Origin: an uncultured Eubacteriales bacterium | Lineage (GTDB): Bacteria; Bacillota; Clostridia; Christensenellales; Aristaeellaceae | Assembly (NCBI GenBank): GCA_900320085.1 | Contig: ONRC01000003.1 | Location: forward strand, 1 to 64,000 | Length of the DNA: 64,000 nucleotides | Direction of reading: 5' to 3' | Shown here: one piece after another, positions 33,516 to 41,847 of the stretch | Numbering within the stretch: position 1 is the first letter of the stretch | Layout: every line of letters begins with the position of its first letter | Position numbers and translations under genes: made by a program | The notes under the pieces: generated by a model | What the model was told of the DNA's origin: nothing | Seen by the model: the letters and a program-made list of their open reading frames with translations, nothing else | Database searches by the model: none

Positions 33516-35054
33516 ATGGAATTTGAATGGATCCGTGAGAATATGGAAACCGAACAGGTGATTGCGGCAAAGCCCACGCAGGTAGCCGTGGAAACGGAGG
33601 TAGCGCTGCCCGGCGGGCTGCGGGAGGAGGCGCGGGTTTACTATGCCGACGCGACGGCGGCGGTGAACGGCGGCGAGCTGACCGGCAGCCGCGCCACGGC
33701 GGATGGACGGGTGACGTTTCATGTGCTGTACGGTCAGGGCGACTTATCCAATGTTCGAGCGCTGGAAGCGACGGCGGATTTTTCCCAGGTCCTGCCCCTC
33801 AAAGAGGATTATGGACAGCTGGCCGCGGTGCGGCTGCAGCCCAAAGCCACGGTACAAAATGTTTCCGCGAAAGCATTTAACGGGAGACTGCTGCTCCAGG
33901 CGATTCTGAATCTGTCTGCCGAAGCAAGCCTGCCCCGCACGGTGTCCTTTATCCGGGATGTAGCTGACAGCCCGGAAATCCAGAAAGCCAGCCAAACGAT
34001 TGCCATGCAGCGCACCGTGGGGGAAGGAGAAGCGCAGAACCTGTTCCGCGAGGAATTTGAACTGTCCGACGTGCTGAAAATCACGGACACGCTGTTTGCC
34101 ACCGCTGAAGCACAGGTGGAGGACATCATGGGCGGCGCGGACGGCAAAGCGGTGGTCACCGGCACCGTCACCATCGACGCCTACCACACCTCGGGTTTAC
34201 CAGGCCGTTTGCTGGTGTACACCCGCCACACCATGCCCTACGAGCAACAGGTGACGCTGTCCGGGGCGCTGGGCACGGCGCTGGCAGCGCAGACCACGGT
34301 GAAGGACGTGGCGGTGCTCAGCCAGGAAACGGAGGACGGCGGGCGGCTGATGCGTGCGGAAATCCAATTGGTGACGGCGATTCGGGCAGTGGAAGACCAG
34401 GAAATGTCCGTCCTGCGCGACGCTTTCACGACGGGCGGCGACGCGCTGGAATTGCAGCCGCGTCAGGTGGTTTTCCGCAGCGGTACGGTCAACGAAACCG
34501 CAGCCGAGAGCGGCCGTACCGTGATGGCCCTCCCCGAGGGTTCGCCGCGGGTGAAAACGCCGCTGCTGGCGTTTCTTCGTCCCATCCTGGTCAGCGTGGA
34601 AAAACAAAAGGACAAACTGGCCGCGGACGGCGTGCTGGACATGACGCTGATCTATCAGACGGACGACAGCGAGGTGCCCGTGTCCGTGCGTCAGGAGGAA
34701 GCCTTTCACACCGTATTTTCCACCGAAGCGCTGCCCGGCGACGACCTGACGCTGACCGCCGCCCAGGTGGAGCCCAGCGCCGTGACCGGCGACCGGGTGG
34801 AGCTGAAATATATTCTGCGGCTGCACGCCGACGGCGTACGCAAGGGCGAAGCTGCGCTGATTGCGGATGCCGCCGCCGTGACCGCGCCGGAAATCGGAAA
34901 GGGCATCGTCCTGTATTATTTACAGCCCGGTGAAACCGTATGGGATTTGGCGAAGCGATACCGCGTCCCCTTGGAGGATATTACTCGCCTCAATCCCAAT
35001 TTGTCCGATCACCCCGCTGCCGGGACCCCGGTGATAGCCTACAAACGATCATAA
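33516..35054 (+). CDS. SPOCS (DUF3794) and LysM domain protein, spore-coat type
   Basis: A 512-residue protein. Repeated beta-rich modules (about 10-130, 150-285, 300-450) fit the SPOCS/DUF3794 domain found in Clostridia spore-coat and cortex proteins. The C-terminus (about 458-510) is a LysM domain: LYYLQPGETVWDLAKRYRVP then LNPNLSDHPAAGTPVIAY. No signal peptide, consistent with deposition on the forespore from the mother cell. GGAGGGACG precedes the ATG at 33516. It suggests a spore-forming lineage, although one gene does not prove sporulation. Confidence 0.82.
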   Translation: MEFEWIRENMETEQVIAAKPTQVAVETEVALPGGLREEARVYYADATAAVNGGELTGSRATADGRVTFHVLYGQGDLSNVRALEATADFSQVLPLKEDYGQLAAVRLQPKATVQNVSAKAFNGRLLLQAILNLSAEASLPRTVSFIRDVADSPEIQKASQTIAMQRTVGEGEAQNLFREEFELSDVLKITDTLFATAEAQVEDIMGGADGKAVVTGTVTIDAYHTSGLPGRLLVYTRHTMPYEQQVTLSGALGTALAAQTTVKDVAVLSQETEDGGRLMRAEIQLVTAIRAVEDQEMSVLRDAFTTGGDALELQPRQVVFRSGTVNETAAESGRTVMALPEGSPRVKTPLLAFLRPILVSVEKQKDKLAADGVLDMTLIYQTDDSEVPVSVRQEEAFHTVFSTEALPGDDLTLTAAQVEPSAVTGDRVELKYILRLHADGVRKGEAALIADAAAVTAPEIGKGIVLYYLQPGETVWDLAKRYRVPLEDITRLNPNLSDHPAAGTPVIAYKRS

Positions 35055-35092
35055 CGTGATTTCTCTGCTTTCCCGCTCGCTGTCAAGGATTG

Positions 35093-35138
35093 AAAAAGCA
35101 CCAGGGCCTCCCGTGCCGGGAAAACCCTGGTGCTTTAT
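35093..35138. terminator. Bidirectional terminator between the SPOCS gene and putP
   Basis: AAAGCACCAGGG (35095-35106) pairs with CCCTGGTGCTTT (35125-35136), with an inner TCCCG/CGGGA hairpin. It has A- and T-rich flanks. Confidence 0.85.
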
Positions 35139-35172
35139 TGGCATCGCATTCTATCATGCGAAGGACGGACGA

Positions 35173-36639
35173 TCAGGCTTTGTCCTCAGCTACGTGGCCG
35201 GAGGCAACCGCGTCAAAGATCGCCGTCACATCCTTGCCGGGCGCTTTGCTCAGGAGAGACACCGCCACGGCGGCGATCAGCCCGCACAGGAAGCCGGGAA
35301 TGATTTCATACAGCCCGAAGCTGCCCAGGAAAGCGAGCCACAGGATATCCACCGCAGCGCCAACCACGATACCGGCCACCGCACCGCCGAAGGTCAGCCG
35401 CCGCCAGAACAGGCTGAGCAGAATGACCGGGCCGAAGGCCGCGCCGAACACGCCCCAGGCGTTTTCCACCAAACCCATGATGGTGCCGCTGTTGGGGTTG
35501 GATGCGATCAGGAGCGCCACCATGGCGATGACGAGCACCACCACGCGGCCCATCCAGAACATTTCCTTATCGCTGGCCTTGCCCTTGCGGAAAATGGGCT
35601 TGTACACATCGCTGGCAAAGGCCGACGCGCTGGCCAGCAGCTGGCTGTCCGCCGTGGACATGGAAGCCGCCAGGATGGCGGAGAGCAGGATACCGCTCAC
35701 CACCGGCGGGAAAATGCGGCGCACCATCTGGATGAACACGGTGGAGCTGTCCTCGATCTCGCCCAGCAGCATCCGGCCAACAATGCCGGAAACGACCGCG
35801 AAGCCCAGGATCAGCAGCGTCCAGGTGACGCCGATCGTGGCGCTCTTTTTGATGTCCTTGTCAGAACGCACCGACATGAAGCGGATGATGATGTGCGGCA
35901 TGCCAAAGTAACCCAGACCCCAGCCCAGGCCGGACAGCACGTCCTTCCAATCGGTGAACAGGCTGAAATATCCTGTAGCGGCGTGTTCCAGATTCGCCGC
36001 GCCGTTCCCGCCCTGGATGAAGCTGAGGGCAAAGATGGGGGCTACCAGCAGCGCGCCCAGCATCAGCAGACCCTGGAAAAAATCCGTCCAGCACACGGCG
36101 GAGAAGCCGCCCATGAAGGTGTAGGAGATGATGACCACCGCCGCGACGTACATGGCCACCGTCGGGTCAATGCCCACCACGGTGTGAAACAGCGTGCCGC
36201 AGGCCTTGATGCTGCTGGCGGCATACACCGTATACGCCACCAGGAAAATGACGGCGCAGATCACCTGCATGGCTTTGCTGCCGGACAGGAAACGGTTGGT
36301 CAGATACTGGGGGATGGTGATGGAGTCCTTGGCGGCAATGGAATACCTGCGCAGCCGCGGCGCTTCAAAAATCCAGCTCAGGGTATAGCCGATCGCCAGA
36401 CCAATGGCAATCCACGTTTTCCCTACGCCAAAGGCGTACACCGACGCGGGCAGGCCCATCAGCACCCAGGCGCTCATGTCCGACGCGCCGGCCGACAGGG
36501 CCGACACCCAGGGACCCATTTTTCTGCCGCCCAGGAAATAATCCTTTTCATTGGTGTCTTTGCTGCGGAGGAAGAAATAAACACCGATGCCGACGGTGAA
36601 GATCAGATAGAGGATAAAAATGACCAGCTCAGTATTCAT
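35173..36639 (-). CDS. putP: Sodium/proline symporter (PutP, SSS family)
   Basis: A 488-residue sodium:solute symporter with ~13 membrane helices. Family features: the DYFLGGRKMGPWVSALSAGASDMSAWVLMG start in segments (about 33-62), the helix-2 region GLPASVYAFG, the second sodium-site helix SAILAASMSTADSQLL (about 322-337) and an FGPVILLSLFW segment. Imports proline with Na+ as nutrient or osmolyte. Start at 36639 has AAGGAG 11 nt upstream; an ATG seven codons earlier has none. A hairpin with U-tracts on both strands lies upstream (36711-36748). Confidence 0.92.
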   Translation of the reverse strand: MNTELVIFILYLIFTVGIGVYFFLRSKDTNEKDYFLGGRKMGPWVSALSAGASDMSAWVLMGLPASVYAFGVGKTWIAIGLAIGYTLSWIFEAPRLRRYSIAAKDSITIPQYLTNRFLSGSKAMQVICAVIFLVAYTVYAASSIKACGTLFHTVVGIDPTVAMYVAAVVIISYTFMGGFSAVCWTDFFQGLLMLGALLVAPIFALSFIQGGNGAANLEHAATGYFSLFTDWKDVLSGLGWGLGYFGMPHIIIRFMSVRSDKDIKKSATIGVTWTLLILGFAVVSGIVGRMLLGEIEDSSTVFIQMVRRIFPPVVSGILLSAILAASMSTADSQLLASASAFASDVYKPIFRKGKASDKEMFWMGRVVVLVIAMVALLIASNPNSGTIMGLVENAWGVFGAAFGPVILLSLFWRRLTFGGAVAGIVVGAAVDILWLAFLGSFGLYEIIPGFLCGLIAAVAVSLLSKAPGKDVTAIFDAVASGHVAEDKA

Positions 36640-36710
36640 AAGTGGTTTCGCTCCTTCCATGCTTTAGCGGTCAAATGCAGAATTTTCTTCTGCTTGGTAA
36701 TTTTATACAC

Positions 36711-36748
36711 AAAAAGCCCGTTCGTTAAATCAAAACGGGCTGTTTTTT
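36711..36748. promoter_or_regulatory. Terminator-like hairpin in the divergent putP / AAA-CYTH region
   Basis: AGCCCGTT (36715-36722) pairs with AACGGGCT (36734-36741). It is followed by G and T6 on the plus strand and by T5 on the minus strand. It lies upstream of both divergent genes, so it may insulate them or attenuate putP. Confidence 0.55.
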
Positions 36749-36814
36749 GCATAAATATTGTATTTTTGTATTTCTTCTCTATTTCCGCGTTCCGGTCAAA
36801 TTTCCAAAATGATA

Positions 36815-36843
36815 TTGAAATCTTTTTTCGCGTATTGTATCAT
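36815..36843 (+). promoter_or_regulatory. AAA-CYTH gene promoter
   Basis: TTGAAA (36815-36820), 17-bp spacer, TATCAT (36838-36843); only about 14 nt remain before the ribosome-binding site GGAGG. Confidence 0.65.
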
Positions 36844-36863
36844 ACAGATGGGAGGTGGAGATC

Positions 36864-38012
36864 ATGCGGGAGGACGCATTGGGCAGCCGGACGGAAACGA
36901 AAGGCGCGGTGAATCCCAATCAGAAAATCACAAAAATCGTGATCACCGGGGGCCCCTGCGCGGGCAAAACCACGGCGATGAGCTGGATACAGAACGCCTT
37001 TACACAAAAGGGCTATATGGTGCTGTTCGTGGATGAAACGGCCACCGAGCTGATCGGCGGCGGCGCGCCGTGGAAGTTCACCAAATCCAACCGGGATTAC
37101 CAGTTTCGCCTGACGGAACTGATGCTCGCAAAGGAGCAGGCGTTCACGGAAATCGCCAAGACCTTCGACGCCGATAAGGTGCTCGTGGTGTGCGACCGCG
37201 GGGCGCTGGACAACCGCGCCTATATGAGCGACGAGGAATTCCGCTATGTGCTCAAGCGCCTGGACACCAACGAAGTGGCCCTGCGCGACCATTACGACGC
37301 CGTGTTCCACCTGGTCACGGCGGCCAAAGGCGCGGAACAGTTCTACACCTTGGCCAACAACGCCGCGCGGTATGAAACCGTGGAGGAAGCGGTGAAGGTG
37401 GACGATTCCCTGATCACATCTTGGACGGGGCATCCGCACCTGCGGGTCATCGACAACCGGTTCGACTTCGACGAAAAAATGCTGAACCTGATCGGGGAAA
37501 TATCCTCCTTCCTGGGAGAACCCCGGCCTGTGGAAACGGCCCGCAAGTTCCTGATCAGATACCCCGATGTGCAGGCTTTGGAAAAGAAGCCCAACTGCCA
37601 GGCAGTGGACATCATGCAGGCCTACCTGCACAGCGAGGTGCCCGGCGAGTTCATCCGCATCCGCCAGCGCGGACGGGATGGGAATTATATCTACTATAAA
37701 ACCCGCAAACGCTATATTGAGGGCGGCAAGCGCATTGAGCTGGAAGAGCGCTTGACCCAGGATGAATACCTGGACCTGATGATGCAGGCCGATCCCGCCT
37801 ACCGCCCCATTCGCAAACGCCGCTATTGCCTGAGCGAAAACGGGCTGTACTACAACATCGACCTGTATCCCCAGTGGAACGATCAGGCGCTGATGGAAAT
37901 CGAGCTGTACAAAACCGACCAGGAAGTGAAAATACCCGAGGGCATCGAGGTCATCCGCGAAGTCACGGGCGAAGTGGAATACACGAATCCGTATATCGCC
38001 AAAATCAAATGA
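36864..38012 (+). CDS. AAA-type ATPase fused to a CYTH-like domain (TTD14-like)
   Basis: A 382-residue two-domain protein. The N-terminal NTPase (about 22-195) has Walker A GGPCAGKTT (29-37) and a CDRGALDNRAYM segment like the AAA_28/NadR kinase group. The C-terminal half (about 205-380) has CYTH (triphosphate tunnel) character: FIRIRQRGRDGNYIYYKTRKR, an E-x-E-like pair in the IELEERLTQDEYLDL region and MEIELYKTD. The arrangement resembles animal TTD14 and related bacterial proteins of unknown role. The ATG at 36864 is 8 nt from GGAGG. Single-gene unit. Confidence 0.75.
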   Translation: MREDALGSRTETKGAVNPNQKITKIVITGGPCAGKTTAMSWIQNAFTQKGYMVLFVDETATELIGGGAPWKFTKSNRDYQFRLTELMLAKEQAFTEIAKTFDADKVLVVCDRGALDNRAYMSDEEFRYVLKRLDTNEVALRDHYDAVFHLVTAAKGAEQFYTLANNAARYETVEEAVKVDDSLITSWTGHPHLRVIDNRFDFDEKMLNLIGEISSFLGEPRPVETARKFLIRYPDVQALEKKPNCQAVDIMQAYLHSEVPGEFIRIRQRGRDGNYIYYKTRKRYIEGGKRIELEERLTQDEYLDLMMQADPAYRPIRKRRYCLSENGLYYNIDLYPQWNDQALMEIELYKTDQEVKIPEGIEVIREVTGEVEYTNPYIAKIK

Positions 38013-38040
38013 CGCGGAAAGCCATAGCGCCCGGCAGGCT

Positions 38041-38604
38041 TTACACGGCTGTGTTCAAAGCAATTTCCACAAAGCGGCGAACCGTACCTGCAAAGTGCTC
38101 CGCCCGTTCTGGAATCGCGGGGACATGGATAAAGACCGTCGGGACGCGGCTGGCTGTTCCCACCAGATAATAGGTGTCATTGCAGACAAACGTGCCCGCG
38201 TCATCGGAGACGGCAATTTCAAATCCTTCTGCCTGCATATCCGCCACGATGCGCGCCACGGATACAGCAGTATGATATACATTCGGGCCGCCCGGAAGGA
38301 TGGCTTCCTGCGCAGGCTGGTAACCTTCATTGTCCGGAATCCTTGCATTCCGGACATTTTTTGCGTTCAGCTCCGGCGTGACCGCAGTCCGTTTGCCCGC
38401 CTCGCCTAGCAGCACGATGAAATCCGCGGGATGGCGCAGGGCTTCCTCCGCCGCCCGGCCAAACACCACGGGCAGCGTGACCTTCGTCACCTGCCAGCCG
38501 CCGATCCTGTCCGGCAGGCGGCGCAGCACCTCCAAAGAGGTATTCACCGAAGCGCCGCCGAAGGGTTCAAAGGCCGTGATCAAAACGCGATGTGCCTGTT
38601 CCAC
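38041..38604 (-). CDS. pcp: Pyroglutamyl-peptidase I
   Basis: A 187-residue cysteine peptidase removing N-terminal pyroglutamate. ITAFEPFGGASVNTS (about 9-23) is the family start. The catalytic triad is visible as Glu near 78 (in TPELNAKN), Cys141 in DAGTFVCNDTYY and His160 in FIHVP. Slightly short against the usual 205-215. It follows the MarR gene by 15 bp in the same orientation. Confidence 0.92.
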   Translation of the reverse strand: MEQAHRVLITAFEPFGGASVNTSLEVLRRLPDRIGGWQVTKVTLPVVFGRAAEEALRHPADFIVLLGEAGKRTAVTPELNAKNVRNARIPDNEGYQPAQEAILPGGPNVYHTAVSVARIVADMQAEGFEIAVSDDAGTFVCNDTYYLVGTASRVPTVFIHVPAIPERAEHFAGTVRRFVEIALNTAV

Positions 38605-38619
38605 GCCTGCATCCTCCCT

Positions 38620-39084
38620 TTACGCCATGCTCTGCACCAGCTTATGCAGCAGCTTGTACAGGTCAAAGGCCTCATCGTGGGTCAGCGGGATGCAGCCGCC
38701 CACCTGGAAGGGAATGTCCTTCACCCGCTGGCGCAAATCCCAGCCCTGCTCCGTGATGGTCACGGTCACCACACGCTCGTCCTGCTTGGAGCGGCTGCGG
38801 GCGATATAGCCGCATTCCTCCATTTTTTTCAGCAGCGGCGTGATGGTGCCGTTGTCCAGATACAGCCTGCGGCACAGATCGCCCACCGTGGCGCTGCCGC
38901 TTTCCCACAGGGCCAGCAGCACGATGTACTGGGTATAGGTAATGCCCAGCGGCTTCAGGTACGGCGTGTAATGGTTGACCACCTTCCGCGCCGCCGCGTA
39001 CAGCGGGAAGCAGAGCTGGCTGTCCAGGTGCAATTGGGGAAGGTCGTCCTTTTGATTCTGTTCAGGATCGGTCATGGTCGTCAC
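38620..39084 (-). CDS. MarR-family transcriptional regulator
   Basis: A 154-residue winged-helix regulator. The recognition region GSATVGDLCRRLYLDNGTIT (about 70-90) and the wing RSRSKQDERVVTVTITEQG (about 103-121) are typical. A Cys in QLCFPLYAAARKVVNHY (about residue 24) matches the redox-sensing Cys of the OhrR type, so oxidant sensing is possible. First gene of a probable operon with pcp. Confidence 0.9.
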   Translation of the reverse strand: MTTMTDPEQNQKDDLPQLHLDSQLCFPLYAAARKVVNHYTPYLKPLGITYTQYIVLLALWESGSATVGDLCRRLYLDNGTITPLLKKMEECGYIARSRSKQDERVVTVTITEQGWDLRQRVKDIPFQVGGCIPLTHDEAFDLYKLLHKLVQSMA

Positions 39085-39163
39085 CTGCCCTTCTTTGTGG
39101 AGAAAAGATTCTGAAATGATATGATAAACTAGAATTTGAACGATTTACTTCAGGTTTACTATG

Positions 39164-39688
39164 TCATGTAATTTTTCTTCCCATCTCTATCCGCATATTG
39201 TGTTCTTCAGGTCCGTTGTTTGAATAAGCGTATCGGTCAAAGCCGATGATTTCAAACCCATTTTTCTGATAAAAAGAAACAGCTTTGAAGTTGAAGCTCC
39301 GTGTTTCAAGCACCGCCATCCTTGCACCGCTGTTCACAGCGTCAAGCATCATTCTGTCCAGAAGCAGCGTTCCAATCCCACGTCTACGGTCTGATTCGTC
39401 AAAAACACAGATGTTAGTAATTCGGAAGCGGTTATTCCACTTCTCCAAGAAGCCCTCGACAAATCCAACCATCCTTCCATGTTCAAACGCGCCATAGGCT
39501 GCCGGGTCTTCCAGCCAGTCTGACAGCATGTAATCATGAATTGACATCTTCAATTCAGTCTCGGAATAAACCCATTTCATTTCAAAACCATTATTCCCGG
39601 GTTCAATGGACAAATACTGATCCGAAAGGAATTCAGCATTGTATTTCTTGCCTTTGTATCCATTGTAATTAAGTCGATTGATCTCCAT
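39164..39688 (-). CDS. GNAT family N-acetyltransferase
   Basis: A 174-residue GNAT acyltransferase. The acetyl-CoA loop is RRRGIGTLLLDRMM (about 110-123) and the C-terminal strand AVSFYQKNGFEIIGFDRYAY is typical. N-terminal ~40 residues are less conserved. Its substrate is unknown. Codon use appears less GC-biased than neighbours (for example many AAT, TTT and ATA codons), hinting at recent acquisition. Confidence 0.85.
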   Translation of the reverse strand: MEINRLNYNGYKGKKYNAEFLSDQYLSIEPGNNGFEMKWVYSETELKMSIHDYMLSDWLEDPAAYGAFEHGRMVGFVEGFLEKWNNRFRITNICVFDESDRRRGIGTLLLDRMMLDAVNSGARMAVLETRSFNFKAVSFYQKNGFEIIGFDRYAYSNNGPEEHNMRIEMGRKIT

Positions 39689-39769
39689 TATTATCTCTCC
39701 TTTGACAGATCATCACATTGGGGGGCTGCTCAAAGACAAGTCCCGAGTTGTCGATCGATAAGCTGCCAT

Positions 39770-39819
39770 AAAACCAATGGCGCAATTCACCACCGGGCTG
39801 GTGATGAAATGCGCCATTA
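39770..39819 (-). terminator. trxA terminator
   Basis: Minus strand: a long imperfect stem AATGGCGCA...TGCGCCATT (39776-39818) followed by GGTTTT. The rest of the 39689-39831 gap shows nothing further. Confidence 0.6.
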
Positions 39820-39831
39820 CCGTCTGCGATA

Positions 39832-40146
39832 TTACAGGTTGCCTTCGATCCAGGACGTGATCATGGGTTCGGGCTTGAAGCCGATGGACTGATCCACGAA
39901 CTGGCCGTTCTTGAGCAGCACCAGGCAGGGCACGGAATTGACCCGGAACGCCATGGCCAGCTCGGGCGCTTCGTCCACGTCCACGTTGTAGAAATCCACC
40001 TTGCCCGCCAGCTTTTCGCTGACGCTCTCCACCACGGGGGCCAGCATCCGGCACGGGCCGCACCAGGTCGCGGAGAAATCCACCACCGCCACGGCGCTCT
40101 TCTTGGCTTCGTTTTCAAACTGTTCCGCGTTAATCTTCTTAACCAT
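39832..40146 (-). CDS. trxA: Thioredoxin
   Basis: A 104-residue classical thioredoxin with active site WCGPC (about 28-32) and cis-Pro in NSVPCLVLL. An extra Cys follows the cis-Pro. It lies downstream of a TrxB-like reductase and a glutathione peroxidase in the same orientation, forming a peroxide-reduction set in which thioredoxin carries electrons to the peroxidase. Confidence 0.96.
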   Translation of the reverse strand: MVKKINAEQFENEAKKSAVAVVDFSATWCGPCRMLAPVVESVSEKLAGKVDFYNVDVDEAPELAMAFRVNSVPCLVLLKNGQFVDQSIGFKPEPMITSWIEGNL

Positions 40147-40172
40147 GATTCTAATCTCCTTTTTTGTTTTTT

Positions 40173-40260
40173 CTGGGGGAAACCATTCTTAGCCTTCCCC
40201 TCGCAGGGGAAGGTGGCCCGCAGGGCCGGATGAGGTTTTCCAAAGAATGGCTTCCCCCAG
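40173..40260. repeat. CCTTCCCC..GGGGAAGG repeat (R3) within a GGGGGAAACC hairpin, trxA-trxB gap
   Basis: An outer imperfect hairpin CTGGGGGAAACCATTCTT (from 40173) / AAGAATGGCTTCCCCCAG (to 40260) encloses CCTTCCCCTCGCAGGGGAAGG (starting near 40193) and a GGCCCGCAGGGCC hairpin with GGATGAGG. The same architecture is at 52163-52242; the outer hairpin alone is at 58550-58596. Confidence 0.65.
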
Positions 40261-40262
40261 GA

Positions 40263-41123
40263 TTACTTCCGTTCTTTCTGATCCAGATACGCCACCGCGC
40301 TGAGGGCGGCTACGTTGCCTTCCCCGGCGGCCTTGATGTACTGGTAGGGGGTGCCCACGATGTCGCCGCAGGCGAAGACGCCGGGAATGCTGGCGGCCAT
40401 CTTGCGGTTCACCACCACGTGCGCGCCCTCCGTTTCCAGGCCGGGTACCAGCTGGCCGGGGGCCACGGCCTCCCGCAGCACGAACACGCCATCCACAGTA
40501 TACCCGCTTTCGGCGGTTTTGACAACCCTTTCCTGTCCGTCGCTTTCGATGCCGACCACCTTTTCCCGGATGACCTTTACGGATTCGGGCAGGTGGGTTT
40601 CATCCTTGTAGGTGGGGAAGTACAGCACTTCGCTGCACACCTCGGACAGGAACGCGGCTTCCGCTTCCTCCCGGGGGCTGTAGCCGATCACGGCGGCGCG
40701 TTTGCCCCGGTACAGGGGCGCGTCGCAGGTGGCGCAGTAGCTGACGCCCCGGCCCAGCAGCTCGTTTTCTCCCGGCAGAGGCTTGCCCTGCACCACGCCG
40801 GTGGCCAGGATGACGCTGGAAGCCTCCAGCATGTCTTCCCCCGCCTGAAGGGCGAAGAAATCGCCCATAGCGTACACGGCGCTGACCCGCTTTTCGGTGA
40901 TCTCAATGCCCATCTGGTCGATGTGGCGCTGGAAGGCCGCGGCCAGGTCGGCGCCCTTCACGGCGGGGAAGCCCAGATAATTCTGGATCTCGTGGGCCTT
41001 GCTGAGCTTTTCGGTCAAATCCTTGCTGCCCAGCAGCAGCACTTTTTTATTGCGGATCGTGGCTGTGATGGCGGCGGACAGCCCTGCTGGGCCTGTGCCG
41101 ATGATGGCGATGTCGTAGCGCAT
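40263..41123 (-). CDS. TrxB-like flavoprotein lacking NADPH-binding motifs
   Basis: A 286-residue thioredoxin reductase-like flavoprotein. FAD motif GTGPAGLSAA (9-18), redox CATC (130-133) and FAD-binding ACGDIVGTPYQYIKAAGEG near the C-terminus are intact. The NADPH-domain motif GxGxxA/S is replaced by GYSPREEA (147-154), and no HRRxxxR-like phosphate clamp is seen (YFPTYKDE instead). This pattern fits ferredoxin-dependent flavin thioredoxin reductase or another NADPH-independent type. Start ATG 41123 is 7 nt after AGGAGG. Clustered with trxA and gpx. Confidence 0.8.
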   Translation of the reverse strand: MRYDIAIIGTGPAGLSAAITATIRNKKVLLLGSKDLTEKLSKAHEIQNYLGFPAVKGADLAAAFQRHIDQMGIEITEKRVSAVYAMGDFFALQAGEDMLEASSVILATGVVQGKPLPGENELLGRGVSYCATCDAPLYRGKRAAVIGYSPREEAEAAFLSEVCSEVLYFPTYKDETHLPESVKVIREKVVGIESDGQERVVKTAESGYTVDGVFVLREAVAPGQLVPGLETEGAHVVVNRKMAASIPGVFACGDIVGTPYQYIKAAGEGNVAALSAVAYLDQKERK

Positions 41124-41147
41124 AGTCAAACCTCCTGGCGTCGGTTG

Positions 41148-41250
41148 TTCGAGAGTACAGAGTTCAGAGTACAGAGTACAGATGTTTTACCTGATCAAAG
41201 GACGGGTGCATACAGACAAAATAAACTGTACTCTGTTCTCTTCTCCCCGT
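41148..41250. repeat. AGAGTTCAGAGTACAG repeat (R5) between gpx and trxB-like gene
   Basis: A left arm of iterated AGAGTACAGAGTTCAG (about 41152-41181) and a short right arm ACTGTACTCTGTTCTCTTCT (about 41227-41246). Fills most of the 126-bp gap inside the peroxide-defence cluster. Confidence 0.6.
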
Positions 41251-41792
41251 TACAGCAGCTTCTCCACGCAGGCAGCGACGTCCTTCATGGGGGCGGTGGG
41301 CTCGAAGCGGGCCACCACATTGCCCTGACGGTCCACGACGAACTTGGTGAAGTTCCACTTGATGTCGGGATTGTTCTTGTAATCCTTGTCGATCTTATGC
41401 AGCATCGCGCCCATGGCCAGCGCCACGGGGCCGTGACCGAAGCCCTCGAAGCCCTTCTGGCTCTTCAAGTACTGGAACAGGGGCAGGGCGTTTTCGCCGT
41501 TCACGTCGCTCTTTTTCATCTGGGGAAACTGGGTGTTGTATTTGAGGGTGCAGAATTCATGAATCTCGTCGTCGGTACCGGGGGTCTGACCGGCGAACTG
41601 ATTGCAGGGCACGTCCACGATTTCCAGTCCCTTTTCATGGAACTTTTCATACATTTCTTCCAGGTCTTTGTAATGGGGCGTGAAGCCGCAGCCCGTGGCG
41701 GTGTTCACCACCAGCACCACCTTTCCCTCAAAATTCTTCATGGATACTTCTTCGCCCTTGGGGGTGGTCACAGCGTAATCGTAAAAATTCAT
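41250..41792 (-). CDS. Glutathione peroxidase family (thioredoxin-dependent type)
   Basis: A 180-residue Gpx-family peroxidase. The peroxidatic residue is Cys35 in NTATGCGFTPHY (a Cys rather than selenocysteine); catalytic partners Gln/Trp/Asn lie in PCNQFAGQ and KWNFTKFVVD. A second Cys near 81 (HEFCTLKYN) fits the resolving Cys of 2-Cys, thioredoxin-dependent members. First gene of gpx, trxB-like, trxA, with a strong promoter and a palindromic site at 41848-41859. Confidence 0.92.
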   Translation of the reverse strand: MNFYDYAVTTPKGEEVSMKNFEGKVVLVVNTATGCGFTPHYKDLEEMYEKFHEKGLEIVDVPCNQFAGQTPGTDDEIHEFCTLKYNTQFPQMKKSDVNGENALPLFQYLKSQKGFEGFGHGPVALAMGAMLHKIDKDYKNNPDIKWNFTKFVVDRQGNVVARFEPTAPMKDVAACVEKLL

Positions 41793-41847
41793 CTTCGCGT
41801 CCTCCTTTAATTTTGTTTATGTGATTCTGTTGATCGCCGGTATTTAC

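Noticed and set aside
35056-36912. 618-codon plus-strand frame opposite putP
   Set aside because: Antisense to the symporter; composition is charged low-complexity and it crosses two hairpins.
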